Shown one piece after another: positions 21,952 to 31,468 of a DNA stretch of 48,282 bases. The DNA is from Dissophora ornata (lineage: Eukaryota; Mortierellomycota; Mortierellomycetes; Mortierellales; Mortierellaceae). How positions within the stretch are numbered: the first letter of the stretch is position 1; each line of letters begins with the position of its first letter. The translations under genes were made by a program, and so were the position numbers. The DNA lies in contig MU616733.1 of assembly GCA_025201705.1 (NCBI GenBank), forward strand, positions 1 to 48,282, in the 5' to 3' direction. The notes under the pieces are model-generated. The model was given only the letters and a program-made list of their open reading frames with translations, searched no databases and had not been told where the DNA came from.

Positions 21952-24900
21952 ATGTTCACCCCACGGAAAAACAAGCACATCCGCAAAAAAGTCGAGGTTG
22001 AGGATGACGAGTCCAATGCCACAGACCCAGTTGAAGACACCACAGGTAAAAATACAAAAACAAGCAACAAGGAAGAGCCGCCAAAAGCGCAGGACTTTCT
22101 CAGTTGAGGGACCATTGATATTCAGTAACACCATCCTTCACATAGCCACTGCAGAGTCTCCCGCTAAACCTAAGAAGACGAAAAAGAAGACGACTGCCAC
22201 CGCACTGAGCTTTGGCGACGATGAACAGGCACGTTGAGAAAACTGTATGATAACAGGAACAAAAACAATGTCAAGCTATTCACGGCAGATGCTGACCTCA
22301 GTCACCGCTTTCCACGTTTGTTGTCGTGTAGGAGTCGGAAGAGACGTTCAAAGTCAAGAAGAGTTCTGCCAGCAGGAAACTTGCAATCCACAAAGCAAAA
22401 GAAGAGTCGGATCTGGATCAGCCCACCATTACCAGTCGAGCAACCGTTGGCAACTCGGTCTCGTACAGCAAAGAGGCATTAGATGAACTCCGGAAATCAA
22501 CATTGTCAACAGCGCCATCTAGTCGATCTCATGACAAAAGTGATAGTCTTGTGGAAGAGAAGTTCCCGACCCAGGCTGGAGGTATGCTTGTCCACGTCGC
22601 ATAAACCTGGATCATCACTCTGTCAAGGGAAAAGCGACTGTGCGATATGAATGCCTCTAACTCAACCCGTTTTGTTCTTATATTGGAGCAGTGCATACCA
22701 TTATACCTGATGCACACGCGATCCATCTTGCAAAGAAGAAACGAGAGCAGATGCGACTAAGGAATGACAAGGATGAAGAGGAATTTATCTCACTGGCAGG
22801 AGGAGATGATGACACGGTAAGGACCAAGTCTCCCGACGGCTTCGATGGACGTGTTTTCAGCTTGATGTTCGTCACTCACAGGAACAATCCCTTGCCTATT
22901 TCTAGATGGTCGAAGAAACGAATACGAGATTGGTGCGAGAAGAAGACGACGATATGGACGATGGTGAAGCAGGTAACAATCAAGGATCTGTGTGCTTTGA
23001 TATACAATGCGACAGCGGTGGACAGAAAGCAATGACACTCATCAAAATGTATATCTAATTTCATCGCTGAACAGATCTTGAGAAGGTCATGGGGGATAAA
23101 TTGGCCCTGGGTAGCAAAGCCCAACGAAGAGCCGAAAAAACTAGGAGAGACGCGCGGAAGGAACTCATTGAAGACATGTGAGTAACAACGTGGACTTGAT
23201 ATATTGCAGCATTTAAAAGAAATAAGCTGCGGATCTAACTCATATGTTCTCTGTGTATAGGGATGAGGACGAGGAGGACGAGGAAGAGACTAGAGAGTGG
23301 GAGATGCAACAAATTCGCAATGCAGGTGTTGTCAATAAGGGACCCAAAAAGGACAAACCCACCTCTGTTCAGAGGGGTATTGCATGTAAGTCACCTTGTC
23401 GGATCGTGCAGCAGATGGTAAATCAGATCGTCTAATTGTATCTTTTCATTGCTTTAGTCCCGACCGCTACCCAAATACCGAGCATCGCCAATGTCAGGAA
23501 TAGGCTACAGGGTCACCTCAATAACCTGAGGAATCAACACAGTCAGCACACGAAACAGCTGGAACAAATACGTCGCGAGGAAGCTGACATCATGCTTAGA
23601 TCAGCTGAAGCGGATGACGCCATGGCTGACGCTAGCGCACGATACACCTTCTTCCAAGAGCTACGTTCGTACTGTAGGAATTTGGCTGCGTTCTTTGAGG
23701 AGAAGTTCCCAGAGCTGGAATCGATCGAGCAGGACTACAGATCTATGCTATCAGATCGCACAAAGCTGGTAATAGAGCGTAGGCGTTTAGATATGAAGGA
23801 CGATTTAACCGATTTCGCAAACATGGTTGACGATGAGAGCACTGGCAAGGAAGCCAAGGATGACGCACCGCCAGAGTTCGACGAGTTTGGCAGGAGTGTT
23901 AGTGTGGATCCTCAGGCAGCACGGAAAAGACGGAAGGCTGAAAGGGAGCGTCGACAAACGCAGAGGAAACAATCCCGTACTGAGAGTGCAAAGGATCCAG
24001 AAACCCACGACGGACTATCTACGGACGATGAGTTAGGTGCAGGAGATGAGAGGGAGCTTGGTGGGGCTGTCATGGAACTTGAAGATCGCCGTGTAAATAT
24101 TTTCAATGAGGTTGGACCGGAATTCAGATCTATGGAGGCTGTGAAGCGGCACTTTCAAGCATGGAAGACGGATCACCCCAAGGACTACAATAAGGCTTAT
24201 GGCGGGTTGCTCTTGCCTATGGTGTTTGACTTTTTCGTACGCCAAGAGACGTGTTTATGGAACCCGCTTCGTGTTCGACAGGATATTTCGGAGCAGTCTT
24301 GGCACCAGGTTGTGTCCTCGTACACCATTGTTCACGCGTCCGCATCAAACATGCACAGTGATTCTGAGAGCGATCGGGATGATGATGAGGAAGAGGATAT
24401 GGACAAGGGACTGATGAGTAAGGTTGTGGCCAAGAGTCTGTGCCCCAAAATCACGCAGTTCCTGACTGCAGGAGGAGTAGACCTGTATTCTGCAAAACAA
24501 ACGCGGTATCTGAAGGCGATTCTTGATCAGCTGCTGGACTATGTAGACAAGAAAGACAACAAGATGGATCAGCTGTTAAAAGCAACGCTTCAGGTCATCC
24601 TCGAGACAGCTCAAGGCCATCGTGATCAGTTTGTGGAAGCTGCGCCGCTTACACCGCGGCATATCTTGACAACACAGGGACAGGAAGCGAGAGAACGGTA
24701 CCTGTGGAAGACCATTGGGCTGTTCCGGAACTTGATGCTACTCCGTAGATTCGTGCCCGCTGGCTCGATCGATACGCAGGTAGTAGACGGCCTGCTTCAT
24801 GACTGCATTCTTCGATTGTTGGAGGGTGACGAGAAGGACAAGGTTGCCAAGTATCAAACGGTAAGAGAGTAATATACCATGGTAGTTGCTCTCTCTCTCT

Positions 24901-25029
24901 CTTGTTTTGTTGCGTTGACAGTATCTAACGCGTTTGTTTTTGATAAAATAGATCTTTCAAGCTTTGCCTCACGATATTCGATCTCAAGAGCGTCATCTCA
25001 TCATAGATAGAATGGCCCAAAACCTGTAA
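21952..25029 (+). CDS. PAXBP1: PAXBP1/GCFC-domain splicing-associated protein
   Basis: Nine exons (21952-22045, 22155-22228, 22332-22581, 22692-22816, 22906-22972, 23075-23177, 23261-23385, 23458-24860, 24952-25029) give 772 residues with every phase consistent. The start MFTPRKNKHIRKK resembles the basic N-terminus of PAXBP1/GCFC2. The middle has an acidic segment followed by EEETREWEMQQIRNAG, a family signature, and a long coiled coil (NVRNRLQGHLNNLRNQH onward). The C-terminal GCFC domain includes EFRSMEAVKRHFQAWKTDHP and LLLPMVFDFFVRQE, followed by helical repeats. Family members (GCFC2, PAXBP1, yeast Ntr2-like) act with TFIP11/Ntr1 and DHX15/Prp43 in spliceosome turnover. Intron 2 appears to use a GC donor. 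I chose the ATG at 21952, since upstream sequence in frame has no ATG. Confidence 0.88.
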
Positions 25030-26103
25030 TTAAAGTGACGAGTGCATCGTACTTCACCCCATGTCTTTGGCACAGAACAGTTGGTTGACCAGCGCAGACC
25101 AGGATTATATATATTAACCACAGCCAAGACACTCACCCCTTCAAAGCACAAGTGTTCTGGCTAGACCGAAGAGCGCATCTCTCAAACAACCTGTTCTATT
25201 GACTTTGTGTGCGCGACGAGTTTTGAGCCGCACTGCGTGCGCTTCGGTGTCATTGTCAATTAAGCATACGTCAGCATTTCGACGGTCGGTCATCAGATTG
25301 TTTTGTTGTCGAGTTTGAGGATAGCACCACTCATGTTGAAGACGGCGTTATTGTTTACTGATACTGCTGAGAAACTCGACCCAGATCAGGGCCAACAAAC
25401 TATCTTCAGGTACTGACATTTCTCGTAGCATCAGGAAAAGCATTGCTTTGTTGCCTGCCTCCTGAACGATGACCTGCACATACCAGAGACATTATATTCA
25501 ATCAAGCTAGGATCCTTCACTTTATTCCTTCTACAACTTCAGTGTCGCTGAGACACATTTCCAGTCATTGATTGCAGGACTAAGTGTCTCCTAGGGTGTC
25601 CACCGAACGCATCGACTGAGAAGGCGGAGAGCAGTTTCGCAAAAGATATATAACATACCATCATTCCGGGAGACGGCACGACATTGTTCTACGAATATAT
25701 CGCGCCGAGTTTTATTCATTTGTCCAGAAATCAGATACTCAGGTAGTTTTATACTATTCTCAATCTCGACCTTCCATGATATGACAGCTAATAATCTCCT
25801 CCCTCCTCCCTTCCCGGTAATACTCACGAGCTGTCATATCTTATGTCAGCAATTTATGCACATGCAGCGACGTAGAACAAGTGCACATTGATGTGGCCTG
25901 GACGCGGTCGATCTATATTGTTTTTTTTTCTTTGTCAGCTCGACATCATGAGAGCCCCTCTTTCAAAGGTCAATGCAACGGCGAGAATGGCGGTGTGAAA
26001 GTTGCTGTAAAATAAATAAAAAAAAGCCGATGTCTTTGTACTTTTTTCTTTCAACCCTCTCATCCAAACGCGCAAGGTAAGCAATGGCTTGCAATTATAC
26101 ATG
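25030..26103. other. Intergenic region with an exon-like relic
   Basis: No complete gene was found in this ~1.1 kb. On the minus strand 25787-25659 is exon-like: a 43-codon open stretch (KLPEYLISGQMNKTRRDIF) that begins after an ATTAG acceptor and ends at a GTATGT donor. Before it lies GTGAGT about 40 nt upstream. A further open piece near 25594-25535 (ETLSPAINDWK) does not join in frame. Together they look like a decayed gene, but no family is recognised. The rest is AT-rich and shows nothing else. Confidence 0.3.
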
Positions 26104-26110
26104 TATAAAA
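26104..26110 (+). promoter_or_regulatory. TATA box upstream of the actin-like gene
   Basis: TATAAAA lies about 185 nt before the first recognisable actin exon. The nearest in-frame ATG (26124) is only ~14 nt downstream, too close to be in a transcript started from this box, which leaves the true start codon unresolved. Confidence 0.5.
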
Positions 26111-26294
26111 CTTCGCGCTGGACATGCGCAATAACCCTTATCGCAATTCGCGTGTCTCGACATGCCGCAATGATAGATATTGCTCCGTCCTCACTTCAAA
26201 CACAATAGTACATTCTCCGCACCGTTTCCAGGAGATAGAGAGAGTAGTAACATGCTTCCTGGCTAATTTCCCACCTTCGCATTTGATTCTTCAG

Positions 26295-27550
26295 GCAAAT
26301 CAGCAGGCACTAGTAGTTGATAATGGATCTGGTTGGACCAAAGCTGGTTTCGCCGGCGATGATACCCCACGCTCCATCTTTCCAGATGTAAGAATCAATG
26401 CTAGGCCCGATAAATACGATTTGTTATATGATGCTTTCTGATTGTGACTCTTGAGTCCTTTTCTAGTAGGTTGTGGGCCGACCCACTCACCAGGGTATGG
26501 ACTCTACCGATGCATATGTTGGTGACCAGGCTCAAGTCAAGCGCGACCTTCTCAGCTTGGCTTACCCAATTCAACGTGGCATTGTCACCAACTGGGACGA
26601 CATGGATAAAATCTATCACCATACCTTCTATAACGAACTCCGTGCTGCACCCGAGGAGCACCCTGTTCTTATGACCGAGGTTCCACTTAACCCTAAGGCC
26701 AATCGCGAAAAGATGGCCCAGATCGTATTTGAGACCTTTAACGCTCCAGCTTTCTTCCTCTCTGTCCAGGCGGTCTTATCGCTTTACACCACGGGTAACA
26801 CCACAGGTGTTGTCCTGGACTCTGGCTATGGTGTTACCGCAGCTGTCTCGATCCACGGGGGTTACATCCTCCCTAGATCCGTCCAGAAGATAAACTATGC
26901 TGGCATGGACCTGACCCAGGACTTGCAGCGCAGTATCATTGCGAGTGGCCAGTCCCTTGGGACAGATGATGCGATCGCGGCTGCCTGTGATATCAAAGAG
27001 AGGTACTGTTCTGTCGCCAGGACTCGCGCAGAGGTTGGAACTTCCTCGCCAGCGATAACGTACAAACTTCCCGATGGCAACACCATTATTAACCTTAGCA
27101 GCGAGTTGTAAGTCGATCTATATCCAGGCGCATTGTAATACCTCAAGTGATCAATAGTCTTATTTGCTTCCTTCTATGCCCTCCTCCAGGATGTCAGTCC
27201 CGGAAGCACTTTTCCAACCGTCTTCCGCAGGAACCAGCGGTGTGCATGAACTAATCAACACGTCGATTTAGTCACAACACGCCGATTTCCGTAATGACTT
27301 GTATGGGAACATTGTCCTAGCTGGAGACACGACCATGATTTCCAACTTTAACGAACGTCTGCAAAACGAGCTCAGTGGCCTCACCCCACCCTCTACGCCG
27401 CTCAAGATCACTGCATCTCCCGACCGCAAATTCTCTGCCTGGATCGGAGGCTCTGTCATGACGTCGCTCTCGACCTTCAGTAGTAACTGGATCACCAAGG
27501 AAGAGTATGATGAATCTGGTCCTAGGATCGTCCATCGCAAGTGCTTCTGA
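26295..27550 (+). pseudogene. Divergent actin-like gene with in-frame TAG
   Basis: Exons 26295-26387, 26470-27107 and 27190-27550 follow conventional actin almost end to end: [72 protein letters not shown], and [16 protein letters not shown] at the C-terminus. A TAG at 27269-27271 interrupts the frame where actin has the Met after NSI, and the frame then runs on unbroken to the normal end. Relative to actin there is a short gap after HQG. The second phosphate loop reads DSGYGVTAA instead of DSGDGVTHT, so the residues equal to Asp157 and His161, which serve the bound nucleotide and its hydrolysis, are lost. No convincing start codon or first exon is visible. It is probably a recent pseudogene or a non-canonical actin paralogue; readthrough of TAG is a remote alternative. 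Confidence 0.8.
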
Positions 27551-27842
27551 GGTGTCTGTTGGATGGCGCGTATGTGCAACGCGAACATTGGCACATGAAA
27601 GTGTATAAATAATCTGCGTCGGGCCCGCGTTCACTGAAACAGAGATATGAAAATTATAAAACCACACCTGTTAGGACGAGTGCGCATACTGTCTGTGCGT
27701 ATCTCTGGGTCAAAACATCTTGTCTCGTAGAAAAAACGGGGCGTGTCGCCACGGACAACCTCTCGTCTCGTAAAAAAAATAAAAAAATCCTTGTCTTGTG
27801 CGCTTCTGGACGTTAACTCTTTCCATCTCCAATAACTCAGCA

Positions 27843-29270
27843 ATGGCAATCACGCTCAAGACTACAGAGACGGCGAGTACCAGGAACCCGTTGGATCTGT
27901 CAGAGATTCGCACCCGAGTCAGTCATTTCCTTTCCGTCAGCGACTGCATCAGTTGCTGCCAGGTCTCGACGGACTGGCGCCGAAGTTTCAACCCGGCCGT
28001 TTGGCATTCTGTCGACTTTAACAAACACGAATCATTCCTTCTCATCCCTGAGGAGGTTTTCCACAAGAATGCTCATCTCATCCGACATGTCCAGGGCATG
28101 GGCTCTATTTCGCAGGCAGAAAAGCTGCAACATGACACTATCAACAACATCCAAAACTTTACCGTGATGCTAGCGAAAGTCTCTACCTTCAACGCACTTT
28201 GCTATGAAGTCATCGGCCGGAACGCCTGCAATCTCAGGTCCGTTAGCATTGAAGGTCCACCACTTGTCGCGGGGGAGGGGGAGGGGGACCTCGCTCTCCG
28301 TCATTTTCCGACTTCGATATTGAGGGCTGTTGATTCCCCGCTACACCCGCTACAGCGTCTTATCCTGCATCGCGTTGAGATGACTAGAGGAGCTTTCTCA
28401 ATGATGTTGCAGTCATGTCCTACACTCTCCGAGATCAGTTTGACTCAGGTGAATATTCTTTCTTTCGGTCAGGCTGCCCATTATCAGCATCCAAACGTCA
28501 AACACCTCCGGGCTTCAGTCAATCAAGCTTGGTGTCCGGATTCCTCAAAGACTTCCAATTCCTTGTTTGACCACTTTCCCAACCTAGGGAAGTTGACTTT
28601 TATTGGCAATGCAGAGCCTCTCCCGGTATCCGCAGGAGAGATGCAAAAGGCTCTTCATCCAAGTTACGGCCATATGAATCAAGTTGACTTTCAGCTACAT
28701 GACCTTAATATCACTCCAGAACTTTTACCGGATGTTTTCAGGGGTCTTGTCAAGATCGCGCATTGCCACGACAGCCTTTCGTTGGTGACCATAACGGGCG
28801 TCTTAATGCACCAAGCGACACTGGAAAATTTTCACCTCCTCTCCTCCTCGGGAGCCAGTCTGTACAATTTTGAAGAGCCACTTAATCCCGAGCCGCTTTT
28901 GACCAGTAAACGACTAGTTCAGCTCATCCCTCGATCGTGTCGTAAGCTCAAGGTACTTGATATACCGCAGCATGAGATGGATATGGACCACGTGGAGAAC
29001 GAGCCGTGGATGTGCGAAGAGGGACTTTGCGACTTGCGTGTCAGGATCAAGGACCTGAACACAATGGCCAAGATCGATGGCTGTATCGAAGCGTATTTGA
29101 CAGAGAAACGGTTCAAGAAGCTGGGACTTGGAAATTACGCTCCGCAGAAGCTGCATTCGAGGGACAACACGCCGAAAAATTTATCGACCAAGCAGCGAGT
29201 GGTGCGGTTCTTGATGCGATTCGAACACCTACACGCTCTTTGGTTAGGAACCAAAGTCTATCAGTTCTAG
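27843..29270 (+). CDS. F-box / leucine-rich-repeat-like protein
   Basis: A single exon of 475 residues. The N-terminus fits a divergent F-box: NPLDLSEIRTRVSHFL, then CISCCQVSTDWRRSFNPAVW, ending in a Trp as is usual. The rest holds loosely repeated Leu-rich segments (LQRLILHRVEM, LSEISLTQVNI, LGKLTFIGN, CRKLKVLDIP, FEHLHALWLG) spaced like leucine-rich repeats. F-box proteins bring substrates to Skp1-cullin-1 ubiquitin ligases. This type is expanded in Mortierella-like fungi and varies quickly, so the substrate cannot be guessed. The ATG at 27843 follows a CAGCA context. It lies about 290 bp downstream of the actin-like gene on the same strand. A TATAAATA at 27603-27610 lies in the spacer. Confidence 0.7.
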   Translation: MAITLKTTETASTRNPLDLSEIRTRVSHFLSVSDCISCCQVSTDWRRSFNPAVWHSVDFNKHESFLLIPEEVFHKNAHLIRHVQGMGSISQAEKLQHDTINNIQNFTVMLAKVSTFNALCYEVIGRNACNLRSVSIEGPPLVAGEGEGDLALRHFPTSILRAVDSPLHPLQRLILHRVEMTRGAFSMMLQSCPTLSEISLTQVNILSFGQAAHYQHPNVKHLRASVNQAWCPDSSKTSNSLFDHFPNLGKLTFIGNAEPLPVSAGEMQKALHPSYGHMNQVDFQLHDLNITPELLPDVFRGLVKIAHCHDSLSLVTITGVLMHQATLENFHLLSSSGASLYNFEEPLNPEPLLTSKRLVQLIPRSCRKLKVLDIPQHEMDMDHVENEPWMCEEGLCDLRVRIKDLNTMAKIDGCIEAYLTEKRFKKLGLGNYAPQKLHSRDNTPKNLSTKQRVVRFLMRFEHLHALWLGTKVYQF

Positions 29271-30022
29271 TCTAGCTTGGATACCGATACTAGAAACCTA
29301 GCGGCAGTGTTTAGCGATGACCTGAAAAGCCCAAGCATTTGGAGGCAAATAACTATTGAATATATGACACTTTTGTATCGAGTTGAGGATTGTTTTGAGG
29401 GCAATGATGTCGATACAAATTAAACGAGAATCCTTATTGGTTTATGTACTTTTTGTACGTTGAGAGACCGGCTCGTACCTGGATCGTCAGGGATTGTCTC
29501 ACCTTCTTAGCCCACCGGGATACTACACTCTAAATATTACACGCGTAAACCTTTCAGTTAGCCGAGCAGTTTCACATGGCGCCCTGGAAAGGTCTGTGCA
29601 AAGTTGGTGTCGTTGACCCGCTTGGCAGTCATGCAGTCAGTCCATCAAGGACAATATCGCTATCGCAGGGCATGCGGCTCCCATACTAATGTAAGCGATA
29701 GTTGTTTAGATGGGTTCTAACCGGTCGATCGATAAAGAACTAACCTATTGAACGGCTATCTGTTCCCATGGTGTCCTTGGGCATGAGGCAAAGGGGCGAT
29801 GATGACACTGGGGTGTCATCATTTTTGCCGCAGATGGACGGATTGTCAGTTGAGGCTGTGGAGAGAAATGACATAATACTTCTGCATGAGAGCAACCCCG
29901 CCAAGAACTGAACGGCGTTATTTTTATTTTTCGGTACTGATCGTGGAGACGATTGTCCTATTGAATTGAATTGAATTGAATTGACTGGAGGTCTACATGG
30001 ATAGCTCGCCGATACGGTCGCG
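29271..30022. other. Intergenic region upstream of PMP3
   Basis: This ~750 bp holds the 3' flank of the F-box gene and the PMP3 promoter. It includes a TTGAA tandem repeat (29961-29983). Small open frames on either strand lack splice signals or protein character. I see no RNA gene. Confidence 0.45.
29961..29983. repeat. TTGAA pentamer tandem repeat
   Basis: About four and a half copies of TTGAA in a row, roughly 40 bp upstream of the PMP3 TATA box. Confidence 0.8.
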
Positions 30023-30030
30023 TATAAAAG
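30023..30030 (+). promoter_or_regulatory. TATA box of PMP3
   Basis: TATAAAAG, 81-88 nt upstream of the PMP3 ATG. It is followed by a CT-rich leader and a CACA run that ends right at the start codon. Confidence 0.7.
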
Positions 30031-30110
30031 GCCACCCGCCTTTCCCTTTTGTCCTCTCTTCTCTTTTCTCAACAACCAACACACTCCTTCCACACACACA
30101 CGCACACACA

Positions 30111-30401
30111 ATGGCTCTTACCTGCTCCGATATCTTCAAGTTCGTGTTCGCCATCATCCTCCCTCCACTGGGTGTCCTCATGGAGAAGGGCTGCGGCTGC
30201 GACTTGCTCATCAACATCCTCCTGACCTGCCTCGGCTACATCCCTGGTAAGCTTTCCTTTTAACTGATCATCAGCGATTTTTTTTAAAAAAAAACAAAAA
30301 AGAAACGCAGTTACAACGAGAACCGTTCACTCACCCCTTACTTCTATCTCGCAATGTTACTAGGTATCATCCACGCCTTCTACATTATCCTAAAGTATTA
30401 G
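30111..30401 (+). CDS. PMP3: PMP3-type plasma membrane proteolipid
   Basis: Exons 30111-30246 and 30364-30401 join in phase 1 to give 57 residues, the usual size. Two hydrophobic helices are linked by the short conserved polar loop: FKFVFAIILPPLGVLMEKGC, then DLLINILLTCLGYIPG, then IIHAFYIILKY. These are the defining features of the Pmp3/UPF0057 family. In yeast, loss of Pmp3 hyperpolarises the plasma membrane and makes cells salt-sensitive; plant members (RCI2) respond to cold and salt. The 117-nt intron contains A/T runs and ends in TTACTAG. The ATG directly follows a CA-rich leader. A clear TATA box suggests strong expression. Confidence 0.96.
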
Positions 30402-30840
30402 GAGCCTCGCCATGGACTGACAAACCAGTAACGACAGTATGATGCAGGCGGTTTCCCGATGGCGGCTTTTTTTTCTTTCTCTCCCACTCAAAGTCAGGCC
30501 AAAGGAGTGAACAAGCAAGAAAAATAACCAGCATCCAATAACAAAAATGAAAAAAAATACCCCGCCTCCCCCAACCATCACATCTGTAACTTCTTGTATT
30601 GTATTGTAATAAACTCACAACAAAACAAAACACATCCATCTCTCGTTCTCCATTCTCTGGTTCTTGTGTCTGGAGTCATACAAATGCTCATGATGGAAAA
30701 AAAAGGTGATATTTTTGGTGAGCAGTTTCTCATGTATGGGATACCAGTTTTCACTCTCCGTAAAGAGTCCCGTTCTCCTTTTTTTTTTTTTTTGTCCTTT
30801 TGCAGTTCGGCAATGTTGTTTTCGGCGTAATGGATGTCGC

Positions 30841-30870
30841 ACGAAAATGGGCGAAAATGGGCGAAATGGG
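30841..30870. repeat. 10-nt tandem repeat, three copies
   Basis: The unit CGAAAATGGG occurs twice exactly, with a third imperfect copy, in the PMP3 3' flank. Confidence 0.75.
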
Positions 30871-31030
30871 GCTTAACACCATTTGTACCGGGAGTTGTTC
30901 CAGAGGGCGTTTTGTGTGTTTGATGCGGTCATCCATAACTTACTTTTGCATCCTGTCGGGGTGTTTGGGGTGTTTGCCTCGGACAATGAGCGTAAGCAGA
31001 AATACAAAGCCTACTACATACAGTGTACAT

Positions 31031-31196
31031 AGAGTCCTCGTCAGAAAGTCGCAGGGGAATATATTGAATTGAGCTTTAAGGCTCGTTCCTCCGTCCTCCG
31101 CCGGAGTTAAATGTAAAAAAAAAACACGTTCAAACAATAGTTCCAATTTAAACCCTCAAAAAATATATTCCCCTGCGACTTTCTGACGAGGACTCT
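31031..31196. repeat. Perfect 35-bp inverted repeat with ~96-nt loop
   Basis: Positions 31031-31065 and 31162-31196 are exact reverse complements over 35 bases, starting AGAGTCCTCGTCAGAAAGTC on the left arm. Pairing continues imperfectly inward (TTGAG/TTTAA blocks). The loop is AT-rich with an A10 run and has no open frame. The shape fits a MITE-like element or a long RNA hairpin in the 3' flank. I did not see a clear flanking target-site duplication. Confidence 0.9.
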
Positions 31197-31468
31197 ACTC
31201 TACATATTTACATGGGGCTCACTCTGGTGCAAAGGGTGTCATCGAATAGTCTTTATAATTGTCATCTGCTGATCCCGCAGGTTTTTACAAATACTATCAA
31301 CAAACAATATCGCAGAAACGTCCCGTCGTGTCTCGATGTGTTGCAGAGAGAGGACCCGATGGAAAATGGATACGAAAGGGTATCGTAAAAAGAGATGGGC
31401 GCCAATGCAAGACACCATCAACGCCAACCGAACCTCGTACATTTTTTTTTTGTTTTCCTTTTGCCGCA

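Larger units (their letters stand above)
30402..31468. other. Intergenic region between PMP3 and the fusion gene
   Basis: Tail-to-tail spacer of ~1.1 kb. It has T/A runs (for example T15 near 30779-30793), a three-copy 10-nt tandem repeat (30841-30870) and a large perfect inverted repeat (31031-31196). Open frames here are short and have no protein character. Confidence 0.5.

Noticed and set aside
26124..26294. ATG 26124 as start of the actin-like protein, adding a 57-residue lead
   Set aside because: It lies only 14 nt after a TATA box and the lead has no actin character; more likely leader or intron sequence.
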